From assembly GCF_902497555.1 (NCBI RefSeq), contig NZ_CABVGP010000001.1:992001-1056000 (forward strand): a DNA stretch of 64,000 nucleotides, in the 5' to 3' direction. The position numbers and the translations under genes are program-made. Positions within the stretch are counted from its first letter, which is position 1. Each line of letters begins with the position of its first letter. Positions 56,564 through 64,000 of this stretch are shown here, piece by piece. The DNA comes from Amycolatopsis camponoti (lineage in GTDB: Bacteria; Actinomycetota; Actinomycetes; Mycobacteriales; Pseudonocardiaceae). The notes under the pieces are model-generated. The model did no database searches. It saw nothing but the letters and a program-made list of their open reading frames with translations, and was not told the DNA's origin.

Positions 56564-57292
56564 ATGTCAGTGCTGACACGCGCGGTGCCGCTCCTGCTCG
56601 TGCTGGCGCTGACCGCGTTCTCGCTCGGCGCCGCGGAAGCCGCGCCGGGCGAGAACGCCATCGAGCCCCAAGCGGCCACGTCGATCCCGTTCGGGTTCAC
56701 CCTCGGGGACGCACAGCAGCCCACCACGAGCCACGTCGCCAAGCTCGGCTCCGACATCGCTTTCCCACCGGGCACGTTCGACGGCGCACTGGGCGGCCTC
56801 ACCAGCACCGTGCCGATCACCGGAAAACTGGCCATCCCAGCCACAAACGGCTACTTCGTCGCGTTCCGGTTCATGGCCACCACCGGCCGGGTCGAGATCA
56901 TCCCGGACGGGGACGCCACGGGCACGGCCACCGTGCACACGGGCAAGGACAAGGACTGCAAGGCCACGCAGACGAACATCTGCGCCGACACCGACGTGAC
57001 CGCGAAGGTGTTCATCAAGCTCTCGGACGTCGAAGTGGACGGCAAGGCCCTCGCCGTCGGGCCGGACTGCCGGACGGCGCAGCCCGCGGCGGTGACCATC
57101 AAGGCACTGGTGCCGATCTCGCTGCCGGCCCCGCCGGCGAAGGTGACCTCGACCTTCACCACGCCCGCGTTCGCCGGCTGCGTCGGGCACGAGGACCTGA
57201 GCCGGTTGCTCACCGGCCTGGTTTCGGGACCGGGCAACACCTTCGTCTCGAACCTCACGTTGCGCTGCTTCAGCACCGGGTGCAAGGCATGA
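56564..57292 (+). CDS. Secreted protein related to the C-domain of the stalk protein, head of the mce operon
   Basis: The 242-aa protein has a signal peptide (SVLTRAVPLLLVLALTAFSLGAAEA, cleavage near 27). The mature domain includes ATSIPFGFTLGDAQQPTTSHVAKLGSDIAFPPGTFDGALGGLTSTVPITGKLAIPATNGYFVAFRFMATTGRVEI. Near the end TFTTPAFAGCVGHEDLSRLLTGLVSGPGNTFVSNLTLR matches the end of the 54883 product (IPQFTGCGFLTGLITGITSGPGNKLEVNLTR). Six or more Cys suggest disulfides. Its TGA overlaps the ATG of yrbEA, so it is translated with the Mce permease and should be a Mce-associated envelope protein. Confidence 0.78.
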   Translation: MSVLTRAVPLLLVLALTAFSLGAAEAAPGENAIEPQAATSIPFGFTLGDAQQPTTSHVAKLGSDIAFPPGTFDGALGGLTSTVPITGKLAIPATNGYFVAFRFMATTGRVEIIPDGDATGTATVHTGKDKDCKATQTNICADTDVTAKVFIKLSDVEVDGKALAVGPDCRTAQPAAVTIKALVPISLPAPPAKVTSTFTTPAFAGCVGHEDLSRLLTGLVSGPGNTFVSNLTLRCFSTGCKA

Positions 57293-58074
57293 CGATCCAG
57301 GTGCAGCAGCGAGCCGCGAACGGCCTGCGCGAGTTCGGCCGCATGTGCGCGATGGGCCTCGACATCATCCTCGCGATGTTCCGCCGCCCTTACCAGGTGC
57401 GCGAGTTCGTCCAGCAGTTCTGGTTCATCGCCAGCGTTTCCATCGCGCCGGCGATCCTCGTCTCCATCCCGTTCGGCGCGGTGATCTCCCTGCAGCTCGG
57501 CTCGCTCACCAGCCAGATCGGCGCCCAGCAGTTCAACGGCGCCGCGAGCGTCCTGGCCGTCGTGCAGCAGGCGAGCCCGATCGTGACGACGTTGATCATC
57601 GCCGGCGCGGGCGGCAGCGCGATCTGCGCCGACCTCGGCGCGCGCAGCATCCGCGAGGAGATCGACGCGATGGAGGTGCTCGGCGTTTCGGCGATCCAGC
57701 GCCTGGTCGTGCCGCGGGTGCAGGCCGCCGTCTGCGCGTCCGTGCTGCTCAACGGCCTGGTCAGCGTGGTCGGCGTGCTCGGCGGCTACTTCTTCAACGT
57801 GATCATCCAGGGCGGCACGCCCGGCGCGTACCTGGCCAGCTTCAACGCCCTCGCGCAGCTGCCCGACCTCGTCGTCAGCTCGGTGAAGGCGGTGATCTTC
57901 GGCTACCTCGCCGGGGTCGTCGCGTCCTACCGCGGCCTGAACCCCAAGGGGGGCCCCAAAGGCGTCGGTGACGTCGTCAACCAGTCCGTCGTCATCACCT
58001 TCCTGCTGCTGTTCTTCGTCAACACCGTGCTCACCGCCCTGTACCTGCAACTCGTTCCGGCGAAGGGGACCTGA
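57289..58074 (+). CDS. yrbEA: MlaE/YrbE-family ABC permease A of an Mce transporter
   Basis: The 261-aa protein starts at ATG 57289, overlapping the previous stop. It has the MlaE domain, with the motifs VQQFWFIASVSIAPAILVSIPFGAVISLQLGSLTSQIGAQ, QASPIVTTLIIAGAGGSAICADLGARSIREEIDAMEVLGVSAIQRLVVPRV and ASYRGLNPKGGPKGVGDVVNQSVVITFLLLFFVNTVLTALY. It forms half of the inner-membrane channel that receives lipid from the Mce proteins; the ATPase (Mkl/MceG) is expected elsewhere in the genome. First of a seven-gene coupled series that continues past the window. Confidence 0.93.
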   Translation: MTIQVQQRAANGLREFGRMCAMGLDIILAMFRRPYQVREFVQQFWFIASVSIAPAILVSIPFGAVISLQLGSLTSQIGAQQFNGAASVLAVVQQASPIVTTLIIAGAGGSAICADLGARSIREEIDAMEVLGVSAIQRLVVPRVQAAVCASVLLNGLVSVVGVLGGYFFNVIIQGGTPGAYLASFNALAQLPDLVVSSVKAVIFGYLAGVVASYRGLNPKGGPKGVGDVVNQSVVITFLLLFFVNTVLTALYLQLVPAKGT

Positions 58075-58890
58075 GTGGCCATCCTCGGCAAACCCGGCGA
58101 CCGGCTGTTCGACCTCGGCGACCAGCTGCTCTTCTACGTCCGCGCGCTCGCCGCCGTCCCGCTCGCCGTGACCCGCTACTCCCGCGAAGTGGTGCGGCTG
58201 CTGGCCGAGGTGACGTTCGGCAGCGGCGCGCTCGCGGTGATCGGCGGCACGATCGGGGTGATGGTCGGGCTGTGCGTGTTCACCGGTGTCACCGTGGGGC
58301 TGCAGGGTTTCAGCGCGCTGAACCAGATCAACATCTCCGCGATGACCGGGTTCCTGACCGCGTACTTCAACACGCGCGAGATCGCGCCGCTGGTCGCCGG
58401 GCTCGCGCTGTCGTCCACTGTGGGCAGTGGGTTCACCGCTCAGCTCGGCGCGATGCGGATCTCCGAGGAGATCGACGCGCTGGAGGTGATGGCCGTGCGG
58501 AGCATGCCGTACCTGGTCACCACGCGGATCGTCGCCGGGTTCATCGCGATCATCCCGCTGTACGTCATCGGGTTGCTGATCTCCTACCTCGGCTCGCGGC
58601 TCACGACGGTCGTCTTCTTCGGACAGTCGGGTGGCACCTACGACCACTACTTCACGCTGTTCCTGCCACCCGGTGACGTCCTCTGGTCGTTCGGCAAGGT
58701 GCTGGTGTTCAGCGTCGGCGTGATCCTGACCCACTGCTTCTACGGCTACCGGGCCAGCGGCGGACCGGCCGGCGTGGGCGTCGCGGTGGGCCGCGCGGTG
58801 CGGACGTCGATCGTGCTGATCAGCGTGCTCGACCTCTTCCTGTCCCTGGCCATCTGGGGCGCGACGACCACGGTGAAGGTGTCGGGATGA
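58075..58890 (+). CDS. yrbEB: MlaE/YrbE-family ABC permease B of an Mce transporter
   Basis: GTG 58075 directly follows the yrbEA stop. The 271-aa protein has the partner MlaE domain: VTRYSREVVRLLAEVTFGSGALAVIGGTIGVMVGLCVFTGVTVGLQGFSALNQI, FNTREIAPLVAGLALSSTVGSGFTAQLGAMRISEEIDALEVMAVRSMPYLVTTRIVAGFIAI, and the C-terminal YGYRASGGPAGVGVAVGRAVRTSIVLISVLDLFLSLAIW. It pairs with YrbEA to form the permease. It overlaps the first mce gene by ATGA. Confidence 0.93.
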   Translation: MAILGKPGDRLFDLGDQLLFYVRALAAVPLAVTRYSREVVRLLAEVTFGSGALAVIGGTIGVMVGLCVFTGVTVGLQGFSALNQINISAMTGFLTAYFNTREIAPLVAGLALSSTVGSGFTAQLGAMRISEEIDALEVMAVRSMPYLVTTRIVAGFIAIIPLYVIGLLISYLGSRLTTVVFFGQSGGTYDHYFTLFLPPGDVLWSFGKVLVFSVGVILTHCFYGYRASGGPAGVGVAVGRAVRTSIVLISVLDLFLSLAIWGATTTVKVSG

Positions 58891-60077
58891 GCCGGTTCGG
58901 CACGCAGCTCGCCGGGGTCGCTTTCCTCGGGGTGCTCGTCCTGCTCGGCTACCTGGCGGTCGCCATCTACGACAAGGACTTCGACGACTCCGAGCTGGTG
59001 ACGCTGCGGGCGGACCGCGTCGGCAACCAGCTCGCGCCGACCGCCGAGGTGAAGGTCAAGGGCGTGCCGTTCGGGGAGGTCCGGGCGGTGCGCAGCACGC
59101 GCACCGGCGCCGAGATCGTCCTCGCGCTCGACCCGGCGAAGATCGGGACGCTGCCCGGGAACGTCTCCGCGCGGCTGCTGCCGAAGACCGTCTTCGGCGA
59201 GCGGTACGTCAACCTCGTGCTGCCGGACCGTCCACAAGGGAAACTCGGCGCGGGGTACGTCATCGCCCAGGACCGCTCGTCGAACGCGATCGAGCTGGAA
59301 CGCGTCCTCGGCGACCTGCTGCCGCTGCTGCGCGCCGTCCAGCCGCAGAAGCTGAACAGCTCCCTCGGCGCGATCTCGCAGGCGCTCGACAACCGCGGGC
59401 AGCCGATCGGCGACAGCATCGTCAAGCTCCAGGACCTGCTGGCCCAGGTGAACCCACTGATGCCGCAGTTCAAGGCGGACATCACCGGGCTCGCGAACGC
59501 GGCCGACGTCTACACCGGCGCCGCGCCGGACATCCTGCAGGCGCTCACCGACCTCTCGACGACCGCCAAGACCATTGTGGACACCCGCGCGGACCTCGAC
59601 AACCTCTACACGAGCGTCACCAGTGCGACCGGGCACCTGAACGACTTCCTGCGGAAGAACAAGGACAACATCATCGGCGTCTCGGTGGAAAGCCGGCCGT
59701 CGCTGGAGCTGCTTTCGCAGTACTCGCCCGAGTTCCCGTGCCTGTTCGACGCGGTGAACCGGCTCAAGCCGCTGATGGAGAAGGCCCTCGGCAAGGGCAC
59801 GAACGAGCCGGGCCTGCACGTGACGCTCACCGTGCAGGACCCACGCGGCAAGTACGTGCCCGGCCGCGACACCCCGCGGTTCGACGCCACCGGCGGTCCG
59901 AAGTGCTACGGCGGCGGCGCGGCGGCCCCAGGAGACGGCGACCTCGGTCCGGCCAACTCGCGGGCCGAACGGCAGCTCGTCGCGGAGATCCTCAAGCCTG
60001 CACTGGGGGACGTGCCGGACTGGAGCAGTGTCCTGATCGGACCGGCGTTGCGCGGGACGGAGGTGACCGTCCGATGA
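58887..60077 (+). CDS. mceA: MCE-family protein A
   Basis: The 396-aa protein has an N-terminal membrane helix (VAFLGVLVLLGYLAVAIYD) and the MCE domain (about 35-115): SELVTLRADRVGNQLAPTAEVKVKGVPFGEVRAVRSTRTGAEIVLAL. The alpha-helical tail is rich in LQDLLAQVNPLMPQFKADITGLANAADVYTG-type heptads. A C-terminal segment with GGPKCYGGG may be a distal cap. MceA-F hexamers form a tube carrying hydrophobic substrate across the cell envelope to YrbEAB. ATGA coupling on both sides. Confidence 0.93.
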   Translation: MSRFGTQLAGVAFLGVLVLLGYLAVAIYDKDFDDSELVTLRADRVGNQLAPTAEVKVKGVPFGEVRAVRSTRTGAEIVLALDPAKIGTLPGNVSARLLPKTVFGERYVNLVLPDRPQGKLGAGYVIAQDRSSNAIELERVLGDLLPLLRAVQPQKLNSSLGAISQALDNRGQPIGDSIVKLQDLLAQVNPLMPQFKADITGLANAADVYTGAAPDILQALTDLSTTAKTIVDTRADLDNLYTSVTSATGHLNDFLRKNKDNIIGVSVESRPSLELLSQYSPEFPCLFDAVNRLKPLMEKALGKGTNEPGLHVTLTVQDPRGKYVPGRDTPRFDATGGPKCYGGGAAAPGDGDLGPANSRAERQLVAEILKPALGDVPDWSSVLIGPALRGTEVTVR

Positions 60078-61090
60078 GGAGCGTCGCGGGCCCCGCGATC
60101 AAGGGCCTGATCTTCTTCCTGGTCACCGCGGTGGCCACCGGGATCCTCGCGATCACCATCGCCAACTCCAGCGTCGGCGCCACCATCGGCTACACGGCCC
60201 GGTTCACCGACGCCACCTCGGTCAACCCCGGCGACGAGGTCCGCATGGCCGGCGTCCGGATCGGCCAGGTCGACGACGTGCACGTCGTCGACCACCGGCT
60301 GGCCGACGTCGGCTTCTCGGTCGACCGCACGCACCGGCTGACGGCGTCGGCCTCGATCACCATCCGCTACCGCAACCTCGTCGGTCAGCGGTACCTCTCG
60401 GTCGACCCGGGCGCCACCGACACGTCGCCGACCCTCGGCGAAGGCGCGCAGATCCCCCTCGAGCGGACCAAGCCCGCGCTCGACCTCACCGCGTTGTTCA
60501 ACGGATTCAAGCCACTCTTCCAAGCGCTGTCGCCCGGCGACGTCAACCAGCTGTCGTTCGAGATCATCCAGGTCCTGCAGGGCGAGGGCAGCACGATCGA
60601 AAGCCTGCTGCGGCACACGGCGTCGCTGACGTCCACTTTGGCCGGAAAGGACGCCGTGATCGGCCAGGTGATCGGCAACCTCAACACGGTGCTCGACACC
60701 GTGAACGCCCAAGGCGACCAGTTCGACGCGCTCGTCGACACGACCGCGCAGCTGGTCACCGGCCTCGCGGCGGACGCGAAGCCGATCGGGCAGGCGATCG
60801 GCGGGCTCGGCGAGCTGACCACGGCCACCGCCGGGCTGCTTCAGCAAGGACGTCAGCCGCTCAAGGACAGCATCACCGCGCTCGGCGACCTGTCGAAGAA
60901 CCTCGCCGACAACACCCCCGTGTTCCAGCAGTTCATCGACAACCTGCCGAAGAAACTCGACCGCATCGGCACGCTCTTCTCCTACGGCTCGTGGGCGAAC
61001 TTCTACCTCTGCGCGGTCGAGTCCGACGCCCAGCCCGCGCCGGGCGGACCACCGCCGGGCATCCCCGTGACCGCCGCGAGGTGCCGATGA
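60074..61090 (+). CDS. mceB: MCE-family protein B
   Basis: The 338-aa protein has the membrane helix LIFFLVTAVATGILAITIANSSV, MCE domain (YTARFTDATSVNPGDEVRMAGVRIGQVDDVHVVDHRLADVGFSVD, then YRNLVGQRYLSV), and a helical C-terminal region (SLLRHTASLTSTLAGKDAVIGQVIGNLNTVLDTVNAQGDQFDALVDTTAQLV). Start ATG 60074 overlaps MceA's stop. Function is as the second subunit of the Mce hexamer. Confidence 0.93.
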   Translation: MRSVAGPAIKGLIFFLVTAVATGILAITIANSSVGATIGYTARFTDATSVNPGDEVRMAGVRIGQVDDVHVVDHRLADVGFSVDRTHRLTASASITIRYRNLVGQRYLSVDPGATDTSPTLGEGAQIPLERTKPALDLTALFNGFKPLFQALSPGDVNQLSFEIIQVLQGEGSTIESLLRHTASLTSTLAGKDAVIGQVIGNLNTVLDTVNAQGDQFDALVDTTAQLVTGLAADAKPIGQAIGGLGELTTATAGLLQQGRQPLKDSITALGDLSKNLADNTPVFQQFIDNLPKKLDRIGTLFSYGSWANFYLCAVESDAQPAPGGPPPGIPVTAARCR

Positions 61091-62097
61091 AACCGCCGCG
61101 CATCAAGCCGTTCCGGAGCCGCAACCCGATCGCCGTCGGCGCGGGGACCGCGCTGGTCATGGCGCTGGTCGGCAGTGCGACGTTCTTCTCCGACGACCTG
61201 CCGCTCGTCGGCGGCGGCACCACCTACAAGGCGGAGTTCCACGAAGCCGCGGGGCTCAAGCCGAACGACGAGGTCCGCGTCGCCGGGGTGAAGGTCGGCG
61301 AGGTCACCGACGTGCGGCTGGCCGGTGACCACGTCGAGGTGCTGTTCCGGGTCAAGGACACCTGGGTCGGCAACCGGACCACGGCAGCGATCAAGATCAA
61401 GACGCTGCTGGGCCAGAAGAACCTCGTGCTCGACCCGGTCGGCAACGGCGAGCTGAACCCCGACCAGCCGATCCCGCCCGAGCGGACCAGTTCGCCCTAC
61501 GACGTCACCGAGGTGTTCAACGACCTCGCGAGCACGGTCGGGGCGATCGACACGAACCAGCTCGCGCAGGCGTTCCGCGTCCTGTCGGACACGCTCGGCG
61601 CGTCGGCGCCGCAGGACGTGCGAACGGCGTTCGACGGGATCGCCGCCTTGTCGCAAACGCTTGCGTCCCGTGACGACGAGCTGGTCAAGCTCTTCCAGAA
61701 CACCAACCAGGTGTCGAAGACGCTCGGTGAGCGCTCGGATCAGATCCAGGCCCTGATCCGCGACGGCAACACCCTGCTCACCGAGCTGAACGCCCGCAAG
61801 GACGCGATCGCGTCCCTGTTCAGCGGCATCAAGAACCTCTCGATCCAGCTGCGCGGGCTGGTCGCGGACAACCAGAAGACGCTCGGCCCGGCCCTCGACC
61901 AGCTCGACCGCGTCGCCACCGTGCTCCAGCGGAACCAGGGGAAGCTGGAGGACAGCCTGCGCCTGGCCGGGCCGTTCTACCGGCTGCTCGGCAACGCCGT
62001 CGGCAACGGCCGGTGGATCGACACCTACATCTGCGGGCTCATCCCCACCGGCACCACGCCGGGCAGCTGCCTGCCGCCCAAGAACGGGGGACGCTGA
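61087..62097 (+). CDS. mceC: MCE-family protein C
   Basis: The 336-aa protein has a short basic N-terminus (KPPRIKPFRSRNPI), membrane helix AVGAGTALVMALVGSATFF, MCE domain YKAEFHEAAGLKPNDEVRVAGVKVGEVTDVRLAGDHVEVLFRV, then TLLGQKNLVLDPVG. A helical tail follows with repeated Gln/Leu heptads (SQTLASRDDELVKLFQNTNQVSKTLGERSDQIQALIRDGNTLLTELNARK). Third subunit; coupled by ATGA to MceB and sharing one base with the next start. Confidence 0.93.
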   Translation: MKPPRIKPFRSRNPIAVGAGTALVMALVGSATFFSDDLPLVGGGTTYKAEFHEAAGLKPNDEVRVAGVKVGEVTDVRLAGDHVEVLFRVKDTWVGNRTTAAIKIKTLLGQKNLVLDPVGNGELNPDQPIPPERTSSPYDVTEVFNDLASTVGAIDTNQLAQAFRVLSDTLGASAPQDVRTAFDGIAALSQTLASRDDELVKLFQNTNQVSKTLGERSDQIQALIRDGNTLLTELNARKDAIASLFSGIKNLSIQLRGLVADNQKTLGPALDQLDRVATVLQRNQGKLEDSLRLAGPFYRLLGNAVGNGRWIDTYICGLIPTGTTPGSCLPPKNGGR

Positions 62098-63095
62098 TGG
62101 CGCACCAGCTCATCGACCTGGGAGCCCGGGCGCGACGCCGGACGCGGCTGCGGGCGCTCACGCTCGGCGTCGTGCTCGCGCTCGTGGTCTCGGCCGTCTG
62201 GCCACTCGCGACCCGGCCCGCCGAGCGCACGCTGACCGCGTACTTCGCCGCCGCTGTCGGCATCTACGCGAACTCGGACGTCCGCGTCCTCGGCGTCGCG
62301 ATCGGTTCGGTGTCCAAAGTGGAACCGAACGGCACCGACGTCAAGGTGACCATGACGCTCAAGCCCGACGTCCAGCTGCCGGCCGAAGCCGGGGCCGTCG
62401 TCATCACGCCGAGCCTGGTCGCCGACCGGTACGTGCAGATCACTCCCGTCTACCGGGGCGGGCCGCAGCTGGCCGACGGCGCGTCGATCCCGCGCGAGCG
62501 CACCGCGACCCCGGTCGAGGTCGACGACCTGCTCCACAGTCTCAACCAGCTGATGACGGCGCTCGGCCCGCAGGGAGCCAACAAGGACGGCGCGGTCAGC
62601 GAGGTCCTGACCAAGTCGGCGGAGTACCTGAACGGCAACGGCCGGACCATCGGCACGGCGATCAAGAACCTCGGCGAGTTCGCCCGCGCGGCGAGCGACT
62701 CCAAGGACGACCTGTTCGGTTCCGTCGACAACATCAGCAAGTTCACCGCGATGCTCGCCGCCAACGACGGGCAGGTCAAGCAGGCCATCTCGCAGATCGC
62801 GTCGCTCAGCGAGGTGCTGGCCGACCAGCGCGACCAGTTCTCCGGCGCGCTGACCGAGCTGACCCAGGCACTGAGCGTCGTCCAGGGGTTCATCAAGGAC
62901 AACCGCGGCAAGGTCCGGTCGAACGTGGACAAGCTGGCCGACGTCACGAAGGTGCTGGTGAACCAGAAGGACTCCCTCGCCGAAGCCCTCCAAGCGGCCC
63001 CGAACGCCCTGACGAACCTGCTGGCCGCCTACGACCAGGCGAACGGGACGATCGACGGCCGCGGCAACCTCCTCGAGTTCCCGGAGCCGAAATGA
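62097..63095 (+). CDS. mceD: MCE-family protein D
   Basis: ATG 62097 shares its A with the MceC TGA. The 332-aa protein has a basic N-terminus, membrane helix ALTLGVVLALVVSAVWPL, MCE domain LTAYFAAAVGIYANSDVRVLGVAIGSVSKVEPNGTDVKVTMTL, VADRYVQITPVYRGG and a long helical region (SKDDLFGSVDNISKFTAMLAANDGQVKQAISQIASLSEVLADQRDQFSGALTELTQAL). Fourth subunit of the hexamer. Confidence 0.93.
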   Translation: MAHQLIDLGARARRRTRLRALTLGVVLALVVSAVWPLATRPAERTLTAYFAAAVGIYANSDVRVLGVAIGSVSKVEPNGTDVKVTMTLKPDVQLPAEAGAVVITPSLVADRYVQITPVYRGGPQLADGASIPRERTATPVEVDDLLHSLNQLMTALGPQGANKDGAVSEVLTKSAEYLNGNGRTIGTAIKNLGEFARAASDSKDDLFGSVDNISKFTAMLAANDGQVKQAISQIASLSEVLADQRDQFSGALTELTQALSVVQGFIKDNRGKVRSNVDKLADVTKVLVNQKDSLAEALQAAPNALTNLLAAYDQANGTIDGRGNLLEFPEPK

Positions 63096-64000
63096 AGTCC
63101 CTGGTCAAGGTCGTCGCGGTGGTGACGCTGGCGCTGGTCACCACCGGCTGCGGGCGCGGGGTCAGCGTCTACGACATCCCGCTGCCCGGCGGCGCCGCGC
63201 TCGGCGACCACCCGATCCACGTGACCGCGAGCTTCACGAACGTCCTCGACCTGGTGCCGCAGTCGGGCGTCAAGGTCAACGACGTGCCGGTCGGGCAGGT
63301 CGTCAAGGTCGAGCTGGCGCCCGACGGGCACAGCGCGTTCGTCGACCTGCTCCTCAACGGCGACGTCGACCTGCCGGGCAACGCCGTCGCGCGGCTGCGG
63401 CAGGCGAGCATCCTCGGCGAGAAGTTCGTCGAGCTGGCTCCGCCGGACGACGCGACGCCGTCGGGCCGGCTCCTCGACGGGGCGGCCATCCCGCTCGATC
63501 GGTCCACTTTGACGCCGGAGATCGAGGAGGTCTTCGGCGCGTTGTCGTTGCTGCTCAACGGCGGCGGCGTCGCGCAGATCCAGAACATCAGCCACCAGCT
63601 CAACGAAGCCCTCGGCGGCCGCGAAACCGCGGCGCGCAGCCTGCTGTCCAGTTTGGACGCCTTCGTCAAGGGCCTCGACGAGCACCGGACCGAGATCACC
63701 CGGGCCATCGAGAGCGTCAACAAGCTCGCGCGGACGTTGAACGCGCACACCGACCAGATCACCACGACGCTCAACGGCCTGACGCCCGGCATCGGCGTCC
63801 TCAACCAGCAGCGCGAGGCGCTGGTCGGGATGCTCAAGGCGCTGGACGGGCTGACGTCGGTCGCCGTCGACACGGTGAACCGCAGCAAGGACGACCTCGT
63901 CGCGGACCTCAAGGCCCTCGAACCGCTGCTGCGGAGACTGGCCGATTCGGGGGACAAGCTGCCGAAGGCGATGGAGATGATCTTCACCTTCCCGTTCCCG
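63092..64000 (+). CDS. mceE: MCE-family lipoprotein E (cut by window edge)
   Basis: ATG 63092 overlaps MceD's stop. The first 303 aa are visible and the frame is open at the window end. The N-terminus is a lipoprotein signal with lipobox LVTTGC (lipidated Cys20), typical of MceE, the lipoprotein (LprK-like) subunit. MCE domain follows: VTASFTNVLDLVPQSGVKVNDVPVGQVVKVELAPDGHSAFVDLLL, LRQASILGEKFVELAPP. Helical heptads continue (GGGVAQIQNISHQLNEALGGRETAARSLLSSLDAFVKGLDEHRTEI). mceF should follow beyond 64000. Confidence 0.92.
   Translation, partial: MKSLVKVVAVVTLALVTTGCGRGVSVYDIPLPGGAALGDHPIHVTASFTNVLDLVPQSGVKVNDVPVGQVVKVELAPDGHSAFVDLLLNGDVDLPGNAVARLRQASILGEKFVELAPPDDATPSGRLLDGAAIPLDRSTLTPEIEEVFGALSLLLNGGGVAQIQNISHQLNEALGGRETAARSLLSSLDAFVKGLDEHRTEITRAIESVNKLARTLNAHTDQITTTLNGLTPGIGVLNQQREALVGMLKALDGLTSVAVDTVNRSKDDLVADLKALEPLLRRLADSGDKLPKAMEMIFTFPFP

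Overview
The window is very GC-rich, codes densely on both strands, uses many GTG/TTG starts and ATGA/GTGA stop-start overlaps, and carries mce, F420-type LLM and deazaflavin-dependent oxidoreductase, GlxA/TetR/HxlR and RecA-NDp promoter elements. This points to a mycelial actinobacterium of the Pseudonocardiales, with an Amycolatopsis-like relative as the best guess by gene style only. No rRNA, tRNA or CRISPR array was seen.

Layout. 1-0.5 kb: 3' part of an IS110-family transposase. 0.5-7.1 kb: secreted SGNH and S33/TAP-type hydrolases, a DHA2 MFS exporter, a LacI-family pseudogene beside an FGGY sugar kinase, and small unknowns. 7.5-11.6 kb: secreted GH31 glycosidase convergent with a secreted ScyD-like beta-propeller. 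11.7-15.4 kb: GNAT enzymes and the regulators TetR, GlxA-like AraC and HxlR. 15.4-21 kb: a coupled SRPBCC - LLM flavin oxidoreductase - molybdopterin/FeS oxidoreductase operon, then RibD-like reductase and epoxide hydrolase. 21-31 kb: acyl-CoA synthetase, coiled-coil protein, a deazaflavin nitroreductase-hemerythrin fusion, an LLM enzyme with a TetR repressor sharing an operator, an aminotransferase-kinase pair, a membrane protein, YciI and pyrimidine-reductase-like genes. 30.9-31.0 kb: two perfect tandem DNA-damage-type (RecA-NDp) promoters with no evident target gene. 31.2-35.4 kb: NUDIX, an unknown 559-aa coiled-coil protein, VOC, a membrane protein and a beta-lactamase-fold hydrolase. 36.1-39.0 kb: a 62-aa Cys-containing peptide followed by a TPR-CHAT protease-like protein.

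41.0-52.7 kb is the most notable locus. Five overlapping genes encode two large iterative PKS/secondary-lipid synthase subunits (ER/NPD-KS-AT-ACP-KR and KS-AT-DH-PPTase-like), a discrete ACP, an alpha/beta hydrolase and a UGT-type glycosyltransferase. Together they predict assembly, release and glycosylation of a lipid or polyene-like chain. A DrrAB-type ABC exporter lies convergent to it across an inverted array of ~21-bp repeats.

54.9-64 kb: two secreted proteins with a shared C-terminal domain (one carrying a long Thr/Pro/Glu repeat stalk) lead directly, by an ATGA overlap, into an mce operon (yrbEA, yrbEB, mceA-E, continuing past the window). This suggests the secreted proteins are envelope partners of the Mce lipid importer. 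Functions are inferred from motifs read by eye; no database search was possible.
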